Below are positions 53,702-62,759 of a stretch of 64,000 bases of DNA, one piece after another. The notes beneath the pieces were generated by a model. That model searched no databases, was not told the origin of the DNA, and saw only the letters and a program-made list of their open reading frames with translations. Source of the stretch: Callipepla californica brunnescens. Lineage: Eukaryota > Chordata > Aves > Galliformes > Odontophoridae. The DNA lies in NCBI GenBank assembly GCA_023055505.1, contig JALIRH010000030.1, positions 4,646,001 to 4,710,000 of the forward strand, written 5' to 3'. Both the position numbers and the translations under genes were made by a program. Positions within the stretch are counted from its first letter, which is position 1. Each line of letters starts with the position of its first letter.

Positions 53702-55273
53702 GTGATGGCTCTAGTAGACACTGGTGCGGAAACATCAATTATATATGGAGACCCAACAAAATTTAAGGGCAATAGAGTAATGATTGGTGGGTTTGGGGGA
53801 CAGACCATTCCGGTCACCCAAACATGGTTGAAACTGGGGGTTGGGCATCTCCCACACCGGGAGTATAAAGTGTCAATTGCACCAATTCCAGAATATATCT
53901 TGGGCATAGACATTTTATGGGGTCTGGCTCTCCAGACAACCGTGGGAGAATTCAGACTTCGAGAGAGGTACATTAGTGTCCGGGCAATACAGACAGTATT
54001 GAGGGGCCATGCGAAACATGAGCCCATTTGTTTGCTGAAACCACGCCGGATTACTAATGTAAGACAGTATAGACTCCCGGGGGGGCAGGAAGAAATATCA
54101 AAAACGGTGCAGGAACTGGAAAAAGTAGGTATTATAAGACCTGCACATAGTCCATATAATTCCCCCATATGGCCAGTGCGGAAGTCGGATGGAACATGGA
54201 GAATGACAGTAGATTATAGGGAATTAAATAAGGTCACGCCGCCCATCCATGCGGCCGTACCCAATATTGCTTCCCTAATGGACACAGTTAGTAGGGAAAT
54301 CAAGACCTACCATTGTGTCCTGGATTTGGCAAATGCATTTTTTAGTATTCTGATTGCCAAAGAATCGCAAGATCAATTTGCATTTACATGGGGAGGCAGG
54401 CAGTGGACCTTTCAGGTCCTGCCACAGGGGTACGTGCATTCACCAACATACTGTCATAACTTGGTGGCGCGTGACCTAGCTAATTGGAGGAAACCTAATA
54501 ATAACGTCAACCTATATCACTACATTGATGATCTCCTGTTAACATCTGACTCACTGGAAGCAGTAGGAGAGGCGGCAGATTCATTAACTGCCTACCTAGG
54601 TGAAAGAGGATGGGCTATCAATCCTCAGAAGGTGCAAGGTCCAGGCCTGTCCGTAAAATTTCTGGGGGTAGTCTGGTCAGGAAAGACCAAAGTGCTACCC
54701 AGTGCCATCATAGATAGGGTTCAGGCATTTCCAGTCCCTACAGCAGCAAAGCAGCTGCAGGAATTTCTAGGTATATTGGGATACTGGCGTTCCTTTCTAC
54801 CTCATTTAGCGCAGCTGCTGAGACCTTTGTATAGACTCACAAAAAAGGGCCAATCATGGGATTGGGGGAGAACAGAACAGGATGCTTTCCAGCAGGCAAA
54901 ACAGGCGGTGAAACAAGCCCAGGCATTGGGTATATTCGATCCTACCCTCCCAGCTGAATTAGATGTTCATGTTACTCAGGATGGCTTTGGCTGGGGCCTG
55001 TGGCAACGTCAGAGTTCTGTTCGGACCCCCATTGGATTTTGGTCTCAGGTCTGGCATGGAGCAGAAGAAAGATATAGTATGATTGAAAAACAGCTATTGG
55101 CTGCCTATACTGCATTGCAAGCGGTAGAGCCAATAACCCAGACGGCTGAAGTCATAGTTAAGACCACTTTTCCAATTCAGGGGTGGGTAAGAGATCTGAC
55201 CAACCTTCCTAAGACAGGCGTGGCCCAGGCGCGGACGGTGGCACGATGGGTCGCCTATCAGCCAGAGGAGTAG
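53702..55273 (+). CDS. pol: ERV B protease and reverse transcriptase (long open pol frame)
   Basis: The frame is open for about 523 codons. It starts with the retropepsin motif ALVDTGAETS near 53,710 and ILGIDIL near 53,900, then RT with NSPIWPVRKSDGTWRMTVDYR near 54,160, DLANAFFS, FAFTWGG, LPQGYVHSP and the catalytic YIDD at 54,521-54,532, and the connection domain (QLLAAYTAL near 55,090). It ends at a TAG at 55,271. The order and motifs match ERVL-like (class III) Pol. The product would copy RNA into DNA in the particle, but with no intact RNase H/integrase in frame it is not a working Pol. It may still be transcribed from the LTR at 51,643. Confidence 0.85.
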   Translation: MMALVDTGAETSIIYGDPTKFKGNRVMIGGFGGQTIPVTQTWLKLGVGHLPHREYKVSIAPIPEYILGIDILWGLALQTTVGEFRLRERYISVRAIQTVLRGHAKHEPICLLKPRRITNVRQYRLPGGQEEISKTVQELEKVGIIRPAHSPYNSPIWPVRKSDGTWRMTVDYRELNKVTPPIHAAVPNIASLMDTVSREIKTYHCVLDLANAFFSILIAKESQDQFAFTWGGRQWTFQVLPQGYVHSPTYCHNLVARDLANWRKPNNNVNLYHYIDDLLLTSDSLEAVGEAADSLTAYLGERGWAINPQKVQGPGLSVKFLGVVWSGKTKVLPSAIIDRVQAFPVPTAAKQLQEFLGILGYWRSFLPHLAQLLRPLYRLTKKGQSWDWGRTEQDAFQQAKQAVKQAQALGIFDPTLPAELDVHVTQDGFGWGLWQRQSSVRTPIGFWSQVWHGAEERYSMIEKQLLAAYTALQAVEPITQTAEVIVKTTFPIQGWVRDLTNLPKTGVAQARTVARWVAYQPEE

Positions 55274-56277
55274 TCTGTCTTCCTCACCGTTGAAAGAAGA
55301 ACTCCAAAAGATTCTAGGCCCAGTGATGTATCACAGTGATGCACCAAAACAAGCCATGGTTGCTCTGCCAGAGAAGAGTCCCGTCCGGGAAGGAAAATAT
55401 CCCATTCCTGAAGATGCCTGCTACACGGATGGGTCCAGCAAGGGCAACCCAAGTAAGTGGAGAGCAGTAGCATACCATCCTGCCACAGACACAATATGGT
55501 CTGAAGAGGGGGATGGTCAAAGCAGCCAGTGGGCAGAGCTGTGGGCCGTATTGATGGTTATAACCAAAGAACCTGGTGACGGTATCCTGAATATCTGCAC
55601 AGATAGTTGGGCTGTGTACCGGGGGCTCACTCTTTGGATCGCACAGCGGGCTACCCAGGACTGGACTATCCACTCCCGACCCATCTGGGGCAAAGATATG
55701 TGGTCACACATATGGGATACAGTCAAACACAGAACTGTACGTGTCTACCATGTTTCTGGTCACCGACCCCTACAGTCACCAGGAAATGATGAAGCCGACA
55801 CACTGGCCCGAGTTAGATGGGTTGAGAACTCACCATCTGAGAACATCGCCTACTGGTTACATCGAAAGTTGTGGCATGCTGGACAGAAAACCATGTGGGC
55901 AGCTGCCAAAGCATGGGGACTGCCCGTACAATTATCGGAGGTAGCTCAAGCATGCTGAGACTGTGATGCCTGCTCCAGAATGAGACCGAGGTCGTTGCCT
56001 GAAACTACCGCCCATCTTGCTAGAGGACACAATCCTCTACAGCGATGGCAGGTTGATTATATTGGGCCCCTCCCTCGGTCTGAGGGGGCGAGATATGCTG
56101 TAACCTGTGTTGACACTGCAAGTGGGCTAATGCAGGTACTGGATAGTCCCATAAGCCAACCAGGCATATACCATCAAGGTGCTCACGAGATCGATGGCTG
56201 CCTACGGGACACTACAAGTCATTGAGAGTGACCAAGGGACTCATTTCATGGGTGCAGTGATACAACTGTTAGGGGTC
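55274..56277 (+). pseudogene. pol: ERV B RNase H and truncated integrase
   Basis: A frame shifted from the RT frame (55,290-55,958) carries the RNase H acidic residues in order: CYTDGSSKG, QWAELWAV, ICTDSWAV and GNDEAD. It then enters the integrase zinc-binding part (HRKLWHAGQK), is stopped by a TGA at 55,956 between the two cysteine pairs, and continues in frame with CDAC and QVDYIGPL (first catalytic Asp, about 56,052). Another shift near 56,160 puts ESDQGTHF (second Asp, near 56,225) in a new frame. The coding match ends at 56,277 where the ERV C LTR begins, before the catalytic Glu. Confidence 0.8.
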
Positions 56278-56703
56278 TGTGAGCCGGCTCGGCCCGGCCC
56301 TGCAACAACCGAGGAAGGAGACCCACAGGCCCACACCCCGAAAAGGGGGAAGGGGAATAGGGAAAGAAGGGAGATAAGCCCCAAAACAAAACAGCAGCAA
56401 CGGTCTGAGGGGGAAAAGCTAATTTACTAAATGAGACATCAGGAAGTAAATAACACAATATAATGCAATACAATTTGGAATTAAGCCCAATGAATCAAAC
56501 AAAACGAGAGAGAGAGAGAGGAAAGAGAGAGAACGTCCCGTGACCGCGGAGTGTTTTTATCTGTTCCCTCTGAGCGGAAAACACGTGAAAAAATACAAAG
56601 CATTGCAAAGTCCTCTGGGGAATGTAGTTCTCCCTGACTCCCAATGCACCACATGATGCCATGATGTGGAATACCAGTACCAAAAAATCATAAAACCATG
56701 ACA
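56278..56703 (-). mobile_element. 3' LTR of ERV C
   Basis: On the minus strand the LTR starts TGTCATGG (56,703) and ends CTCACA (56,278), 426 bp. It has a TATA-like ATAAAAA (plus-strand TTTTTAT at about 56,553), a GA-rich run at 56,507-56,530 and the shared GTATTCCACATC motif near its start. A purine tract GGAATAAGGGGTGGAA lies just upstream (56,719-56,704), confirming that this is the 3' LTR. It interrupts the ERV B integrase on its other side. Confidence 0.8.
56507..56532 (+). repeat. (GA)n simple repeat inside the ERV C LTR
   Basis: An imperfect GA dinucleotide run lies in the LTR just downstream of the TATA-like box in transcript sense. It is a short microsatellite with no further features. 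Confidence 0.7.
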
Positions 56704-56887
56704 TTCCACCCCTTATTCCACATCACTCTATCATGCTTGATACATACAGAAGAACAATGATTAATGTGCGTTAGATACACGCACACAATATATATATATA
56801 AGTATATTCATAGAATTACTAAGGGCGGTCTCCAGACATCAAATTCCCTTGTGGTATACATTGAACATCCCCATTCTTCTGCATCAC
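56704..56887 (-). other. Spacer between ERV C integrase and 3' LTR, no env
   Basis: Only about 185 bases lie between the end of the pol frame and the LTR. They hold an (AT)n stretch at 56,788-56,801 and the polypurine tract. No envelope gene fits. This agrees with ERVL-like elements, which as a class usually lack env. Confidence 0.6.
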
Positions 56888-58585
56888 TCACCAGGTAGAC
56901 CCAGGTCCCTGTGCAAAGACAGTTCCACAGAGAGGTTTGCCCTTTCCAGAAGCTGGAAGTACCCAAACTGCTTTTCCCAACATGTTCTTTACATGTACTA
57001 CAGGGACCTTATCTCCCTCTACAGTAGGCAGAGAGCTGGATTGGGCAGGACCATTGCGATTGATGGATCCTCGGGTGTTGACCAACCAGGTGGCTTCTGA
57101 CAAATTTTTCTCCCAGTGCTTAAATGTTCCACCACCCATTGCTTTCAACATTGTTTTTAACAATCCATTGTACCTTTCACTTTTACCAGAAGCTGGTGCA
57201 TGATAGGGGATATGATAAATCCACTCAATGCCATGATTTTTGGCCCAAGTATCTACAAGAGAATTTTTAAAATGAGTTCCATTATCAGACTCAATTCTTT
57301 CTGGAGTACCATGTCGCCACAGGACTTGTTTCTCCAGACCTAGAATGGTGTTTCGGGCGGTAGCATGGGGTACTGCGCATGTTTCAAGCCACCCAGTGGT
57401 CGCCTCCACCATGGTGAGCACATAACGCTTACCATTGCGAGATCGTGGCAAGGTGATATAATCAACCTGCCACGCCTCCCCATATTTATATTTTTGCCAT
57501 CGCCCTTCCTCCCAAAGAGGTTTCATCCTCTTGGCTTGTTTAATTGCGGCGCATGTATCACAGTCATGGATCACCTGTGCGATGGCATCCATAGTTAAGT
57601 CCACCCCTCGGTCTCTAGCCCACTTATAGGTCGCGTCCCTTCCTTGATGGCCCGAGGTCTCATGGGCCCACCGAGCTAGAAATAATTCACTCTTATGTTG
57701 CCAGTCCAAGTCTACTTGAGTCACCTTAACTTTGGCAGCTCGATCTACCTGGCGCTTGTTTTGTTGTTCTTCAGTTGCCCGGCTCTTAGGAACATGAGCA
57801 TCTACACGGCGCACCTTTACAACCATGTTCTTTATTCGGGCAGCAATATCTTTCCACAGTTCAGCGGCCCAAATAGGTTTACCCCTCCGTTGCCAACCAT
57901 TTTGTTCCCACTGCTGTAACCACCCCCACAAAGCATTTGCCACCATCCATGGGTCAGTATAAAGATAAAGCACTGGCCACCTCTCACGTTCTGCAATATT
58001 TAAGGCTAATTGGACAGCCTTTACCTCTGCAAATTGACTTGATTCTCCTTCTCCTTCAGTGGCCTCTGCAACTTGTTGCATGGGACTCCACACAGCAGAT
58101 TTCCATTTGCGGTGCTTTCCCACAAAGCGACACGATCCATCTGTGAACAGGGCGTATCTCTTTTCATCTTCTGTTAGTTCATTATATGGTCGGGCTTCTT
58201 TAGCACGTGACACCTCCTGTGCTGGTGTTGTTCCAAACTTTTTACCTTCAGGCCAGTCCATGATCACCTCCAGGATTCCTGGATGGTTGGGGTTCCCCAT
58301 CTGAACTCGCTGTGTAATCAGCGCAATCCATTTACTCCAAGTGGCATCAGTAGCATGATGGGTAGAGGGAACTGTTCCTTTAAACATCCAGTTCAGTACT
58401 GGCAGTCGAGGTGCCATAAGGAGCTGCGTTTCAGTACCGATTACTTCGGAAACAGCTCGAACCCCCTCATACGCGGCTAAGATCTCCTTCTCAGTTGGAG
58501 TGTAGCGCTCCCCCTGTATGCTCGGCTCCAGAAACCAAGGGGTCGGCCTCGAGTCTCTCCAAAAGCTCTTTGCCACAAACTCCAA
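56888..58585 (-). CDS. pol: ERV C RNase H and integrase (long open pol frame)
   Basis: The frame runs 565 codons on the minus strand. RNase H shows LFTDGSCRF, FAEVKAVQLAL, LYTDPWMVAN and a late RQVDRAA. Integrase shows the HHCC zinc site (HETSGHQG near 57,660, then CDTCAAIKQAK near 57,545) and all three catalytic acids: WQVDYI (57,455), ESDNGTHF (57,285) and GKSERYNG (57,180). Integrase inserts the DNA copy into host chromatin. The frame is intact at the motif level but cut off from RT by a frameshift near 58,500, so a full Pol is not expected. The start shown is only the first open codon. Confidence 0.85.
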   Translation of the reverse strand: MEFVAKSFWRDSRPTPWFLEPSIQGERYTPTEKEILAAYEGVRAVSEVIGTETQLLMAPRLPVLNWMFKGTVPSTHHATDATWSKWIALITQRVQMGNPNHPGILEVIMDWPEGKKFGTTPAQEVSRAKEARPYNELTEDEKRYALFTDGSCRFVGKHRKWKSAVWSPMQQVAEATEGEGESSQFAEVKAVQLALNIAERERWPVLYLYTDPWMVANALWGWLQQWEQNGWQRRGKPIWAAELWKDIAARIKNMVVKVRRVDAHVPKSRATEEQQNKRQVDRAAKVKVTQVDLDWQHKSELFLARWAHETSGHQGRDATYKWARDRGVDLTMDAIAQVIHDCDTCAAIKQAKRMKPLWEEGRWQKYKYGEAWQVDYITLPRSRNGKRYVLTMVEATTGWLETCAVPHATARNTILGLEKQVLWRHGTPERIESDNGTHFKNSLVDTWAKNHGIEWIYHIPYHAPASGKSERYNGLLKTMLKAMGGGTFKHWEKNLSEATWLVNTRGSINRNGPAQSSSLPTVEGDKVPVVHVKNMLGKAVWVLPASGKGKPLCGTVFAQGPGSTW

Positions 58586-59658
58586 GTGGGACCTTCCTTT
58601 CCAGCAGCAGTGTAGAGGATGTTATTTACATCCTGTCCCGTCTGCACTGGCCCCAGGGCCACAGCACGGGCCATCTCGTGCTTAATTTGCTCAAAAGCCT
58701 GCTGCTGCTCAGGGCCCCACACAAAATCATTCTTCTTCCGGGTCACCTGATAAAGGGGGCTCACAATGAGGCTGTAGTTTGGAACATGCATTCTCCAAAA
58801 GCCCACTACACCCAAAAAAGCTTGGGTCTCTGTCTTTCTGGTGGGTGGAGACATGGCAGTAATTTTGTCAGTCACATCTGTTGGGATGTGACGACGTCCA
58901 TCTTGCCACTTTATGCCTAGGAACTGAATTTCTTGTGCAGGTCCTTTCACTTTGCTTCGCTTAATAGCGAAGCCAGCTCGCAGGAGGATCTGTATTATTG
59001 TCTCTCCGTTCTTAAAAACTTCCTCTGCTGTATTGCCCCATACAGCAATATCATCTATGTACTGCAGATGCTCAGGAGCGCCGCCCTGTTCCAATGCAGT
59101 TTGGATCAACCCATGGCAAATGGTTGGGCTGTGCTTCCACCCCTGGGGTAAACGGTTCCAGGTGTACTGAATGCCTCTCCAGGTGAAGGCAAACTGTGGC
59201 CTGCATTCTGTGGCTAAGGGAATTGAAAAGAAGGCGTTAGCAATGTCAATGGTGGCATACCACTTGGCTGCTTTTGACTCCAGTTCATACTGGAGTTGAA
59301 GCATGTCCGGCACAGCAGCACTCAGTGGGGGTGTGACTTCATTCAGGCCACGATAATCTACCGTCAGCCTCCATTCTCCACTGGCTTTACGCACTGGCCA
59401 CCTATGGCTGCTAAACGGTGAGTGGGTTTTGCTGATCACTCCCTGGCTCTCTAGCTGACAGATCAAGTTAGGAATGGGGACCAAGGAATCCCTGTTGGTG
59501 CAGTACTGTCATCTGTGCACCGTTTTTGTAGCAATCGGGACCTGTTGCTTCTCCACTTGTAGCAACCCCACAACAGATGGATCTACTGACAGGCCAGGCA
59601 AAGCAGTCCGCTGCCTAATGTTATCTGTGTCCACAGCAGCTATTCCAAAAGCCCATCA
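58477..59658 (-). pseudogene. pol: ERV C reverse transcriptase
   Basis: RT motifs are in order on the minus strand: ASGEWRLTVDYR near 59,370, NAFFSIPLA, FAFTWRGIQY, LPQGWKHSP and the catalytic YIDD at 59,061-59,050. The protein is close to that of ERV A, so both are one family. Damage includes a TGA at 59,511-59,509 (tryptophan codon in ERV A), a stop at 59,658-59,656 just after the protease, and a frameshift near 58,510 into the RNase H frame. The uninterrupted part is 59,508-58,477. Confidence 0.85.
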
Positions 59659-59940
59659 ATACCCCTTGAGATCCTTCAAATATCCCCTTTTGAGGTAATC
59701 AATACCAAGTATACATGGAGCCCCTGGGCCAGTCACAATAGGACTGTCAAAATTTTGCCAGTCATTACCAGTGAGGCTTATTTCAGCCTCCAACTTGGTC
59801 AACTCTTGGGAAACCCCAGTCACCCCAGAAATATAGATTAATTCTGTCCCTTGGCGACTCGAGGACATTAGAGTATACTGTGCACCAGTGTCCACCAGTG
59901 CCTTATATTTTTGTGGTTCTGATGTGCCAGGCCATCGAAT
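59656..59940 (-). pseudogene. pro: ERV C retroviral protease
   Basis: The active-site D-T-G is encoded at 59,892-59,884, in the context LVDTGAQYTLMSS, and GAPCILGIDYL follows near 59,710. The protease part is in frame with RT but a TGA at 59,656 separates them. It is very similar to the ERV A protease at 41,413-41,694. The spacer before it (59,940-60,000) also matches ERV A. Confidence 0.7.
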
Positions 59941-60001
59941 CTACACAGTCTGATACACTCTATTATCCCTTTCCCCCCACCTGGCTGAGGGGCAGGGGCT
60001 A

Positions 60002-60190
60002 TTGTGGCTGGTAGGCACCTCGCTCAGTTCTGAAGGAGTACCGTTCAGACAGGAGGATGTCTCATTCAGACTGGAGGGTGTCTCTTTCAGGTTGGAGGGC
60101 ATCTTGTTCACACTGGAGACTATCTTGTTGACACTGAGGGTTGTTGAGTTTGGACTGGAGGGCATCTTGCTTGTTCTGAGGCAAGTATAC
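60002..60190 (-). repeat. 21-bp repeats in residual ERV C gag
   Basis: On the minus strand about seven imperfect copies of a 21-bp unit encode a heptad series of the type LKETPSS, LNETSSC, LNGTPSE. Leucine every seven residues would allow a coiled coil, although the other positions are serine/threonine-rich. ERV A does not have this block at the same place, so it arose by local expansion in ERV C or was lost from A. Confidence 0.6.
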
Positions 60191-60199
60191 ACAGAATAA

Positions 60200-60296
60200 T
60201 CAATGATCCATAGAGCTGGAGTATTAACTCTTTAACTCTTAATGCACTACATGATGTTATGATGTGGAATACCAATACCAAAAATCAGAAAACCAT
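60200..60296 (-). mobile_element. 5' LTR fragment of ERV C
   Basis: On the minus strand ATGGTTTTCTGATTTTTGG and GTATTCCACATCATAACATC match the first part of the 3' LTR of ERV C (56,703 down) and, further in, the ERV A LTR (AAGGAGTTAATGCT against AGAGTTAATACTCC). Only the first 60-100 bases are present; they run directly into residual gag, so most of the LTR, the primer site and most of gag were deleted. On its outer side is CR1 sequence. Confidence 0.65.
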
Positions 60297-61905
60297 GAGA
60301 AACTCACAGGTGGAATTTCTCCTAGTATCTTGTCTAACTGCATCCTCTTCCAGTTCTAAGCCAATTTCCCTTGTTCTGCTGCTATATTCCCTTATAAAGC
60401 GTTCCTTCCCAGCTCTCCTGTGGGTCCCCTCCAGGTACTGGAAGGCCTCCCTAAGGCCTCCCTGGAGCCTTCTCTTCTCCAGGCTGAAAAGCCCCAGATC
60501 TCTGAGCCTGTCCTCGTAGGGGAGCTGCTCCAGCCCTCTCATCATCTTTGTAGCCCTTCTCTGGACCTGCTCCAACAGCTGCATGTCCTTCTTGTGTTGG
60601 GGGCTCCAGAACTGGATGCAGTACTCCAAGTGGGGTCCTTCTCAGGGCTGCTCTCAATCCCTTCTGTGCTCATATTTGTGCCAACCCAGGTTGCAGGACC
60701 TTGCAATTGACTTTGCTGAATTTCATGAGGCTGGCATAGGCCCATCTCTCAAGGCTGTCCAGGTGCCTTTGGATGGTACCCTCTTCCCTCTAGCATGTCA
60801 ACTGCACCACTCCTTTTGGTGTCATTCACGAACTTGCTGAGGGTGCACTCTATCCCACAGCCTATGTCTCCTACAACGATGTTAAGTAACACTGGTCCCA
60901 GCACTGATCCCTGAGGGACACCACTCATCACCGGACTCCGTTTGGACCCTGAGCCATTGACCACAACTCTCTGAGTGGAACTGTTCAGTCAATTCCATAC
61001 CCAAGGATTGTTCTGTCCTTCAAATCAATTTCTATCCAAATTGGTGACCAGGATGTCACGTGGCAGTGTGTCCAATGCTTTGGACAAGTCCATGTAGATG
61101 ACATGAGCTGCTCTTCCTTTCTCCACTAACGCCATAACTCCATCATAAAAGGCCACCATGTTTGTCAGGCATGACATGATCTTGGTGAAGCCGTGTTGGT
61201 TACCACCAATCACCCTGTCTTTATTTTCCATGTGCCTTAGATGGGTCTTCAGGAGGATCTGCTCCATGATCTTGCCAGGCACAGAGGTGAGACTGACTGG
61301 CCTGTAGTTCCCTGGATTTTCTTTTTTCCCCTTCTTGAAAATAGGGGGTTATGTTTCCCTTTCTACAGACAGTGGGAACTTCACCACACTCCTATGGCCT
61401 TTCAACTATGACAGATAAGTAAGTACAGGAGCAACAGGTTAATTCACTGATGCCTCCTGGCATCCTTGCCTGCCCTCCTCCATTGTGGCATGCACTGCTC
61501 CTGGGCTTGGAGGAGATGGTCCTTGAATACTGACAATTTTTCTTGGTCTGCTCTTCCCTCCAGGGCTTTATACCATATCACCCTGCCAAGTAGTTCTCTG
61601 AAGAGGTCAATGTCTGCTCTCCTGAAGTGCAGAGTCGTGAGCTTGCTGCATACCCACGTTGATGCAGTAAAGATCTTGAACTCCATCATTTTTTGGCCCT
61701 GGAGCTCCACATTACTCATCAGCCTCTCCTTGCTGGGAAGACATTGATGAGTTCCAGCATAGCACAATGTCTCTTGGGTTCCTGCACCACCTGGAAGAAG
61801 AACTTATCTTCAACTCATTCCAGGAAACTCTTGGATTGCTGGTGCCCTGCCTTGTTCTCCTTCCAACCAATATTGGCATGGTTGATGTCTCCCGTGATGA
61901 GCAGT
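60297..61905 (-). mobile_element. CR1 LINE fragment, 5' and 3' truncated
   Basis: The minus strand shows decayed CR1 ORF2 in order: end of the endonuclease/linker (GDINHANIGWK near 61,890, then a segment near 61,700), RT with GNQHGFTK near 61,200, [18 protein letters not shown] near 61,085, SGVPQGSVLGPVLLN near 60,920, and the C-terminal QLLEQVQRRATKM…LRDLGLFSLEKRR near 60,560. The RT acidic box reads FVNDT where CR1 elements have an A-D-D, so the catalytic aspartate is lost. Many stops and shifts are present. The usual 3' tail with short repeats is missing because the ERV C LTR starts at 60,296. Confidence 0.9.
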
Positions 61906-62559
61906 GTAAATGAAATAAAGGCAGTGACTGAGCCCTTATTTGAGATACAGGTGCTATATAACAAGATCCTAGAGGAAAGGGGAATTAACTCACCCCTCCC
62001 AGCAACTGCTTGAGTTAAGGAATGCCGCCACCTCTCATTCAAACTCTGGTGAGCTGGTAGTAAGAGAGCAAGGGAGGGGAGGGGGTTAACCTGTGCAGGC
62101 TCTGAGCATATAGGAACTCCTGGAAGCAGCACTGATAGGGAGAGAGAGAGAGAATGGGTGGATCTGGGCTCCTCCACTCCGGTCACTCAAGTGCTCATTT
62201 ACTGGCAATCCCATTGCAACAGGTGATTGTAATGTTAAGGAAAGCCCTTGGTTTGTCTCTTGGAACAGAAGGGTTAAGCCATAGCTGCAGCCTCTGGAGG
62301 TGTGGTGCTGTAGACTGCCCAAGGCTCTCTCACGGTCATTGGGATGTGGGTGTGTAGTGTTCGGTGAGGGACAATGATACTACACCTTCTGGCCTCCCTA
62401 CAGGGTTACAGGGAGCCCAATCGACACAAGGACAACGTGTGCCCTTCTGAGCCTTGGCAGTACACACAACTGCTGTAGCAGTGGGTGTTTGTTGCAGCCG
62501 TCCGCCTTCAGCGTTAGCGTAAGGCCTTCGGTGTATCGGACATTCTTTCTCTTGCTCAT
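61906..62559. other. Stretch without recognisable genes
   Basis: No coding or RNA gene is supported. A (GA)n run lies at 62,134-62,153. From about 62,351 a TGTGTAGTG… segment may be the beginning of the LTR-like sequence that is recognisable from about 62,560. Confidence 0.4.
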
Positions 62560-62759
62560 TTGACCTGATTCATGAGCCTCCATTCCAATTATATTGTATT
62601 ATTTTGCTTCCTGATAACTTATTTTGTAAATTACCTCTCCTCCTCAGGTCGTTGGTGCTGTTTTGTTTTTAAATCCATCATTTCCCTTCTTGCTTTTCCC
62701 TCTCCTCCTTCCCCTTTCCTGGGGAGTGGGTCTGTGAGTCCCCCGCACCAATCGTCACA
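62560..62759 (+). mobile_element. Solo LTR-like segment related to the ERV A/C LTRs
   Basis: From about 62,560 the order of motifs TATATTGTATTATTTTGCTTCC, TGTAAATTA, CTCAGGTCGTTG, GCTGTTTTGTTTT and GGGTCTGTGAG parallels the second half of the ERV C LTR (minus strand 56,480-56,278) and part of the ERV A LTR. It ends CGTCACA at 62,759. The 5' border is unclear; a TG near 62,351-62,353 would give about 0.41 kb, but no target-site duplication was found. Orientation is plus. Confidence 0.5.
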
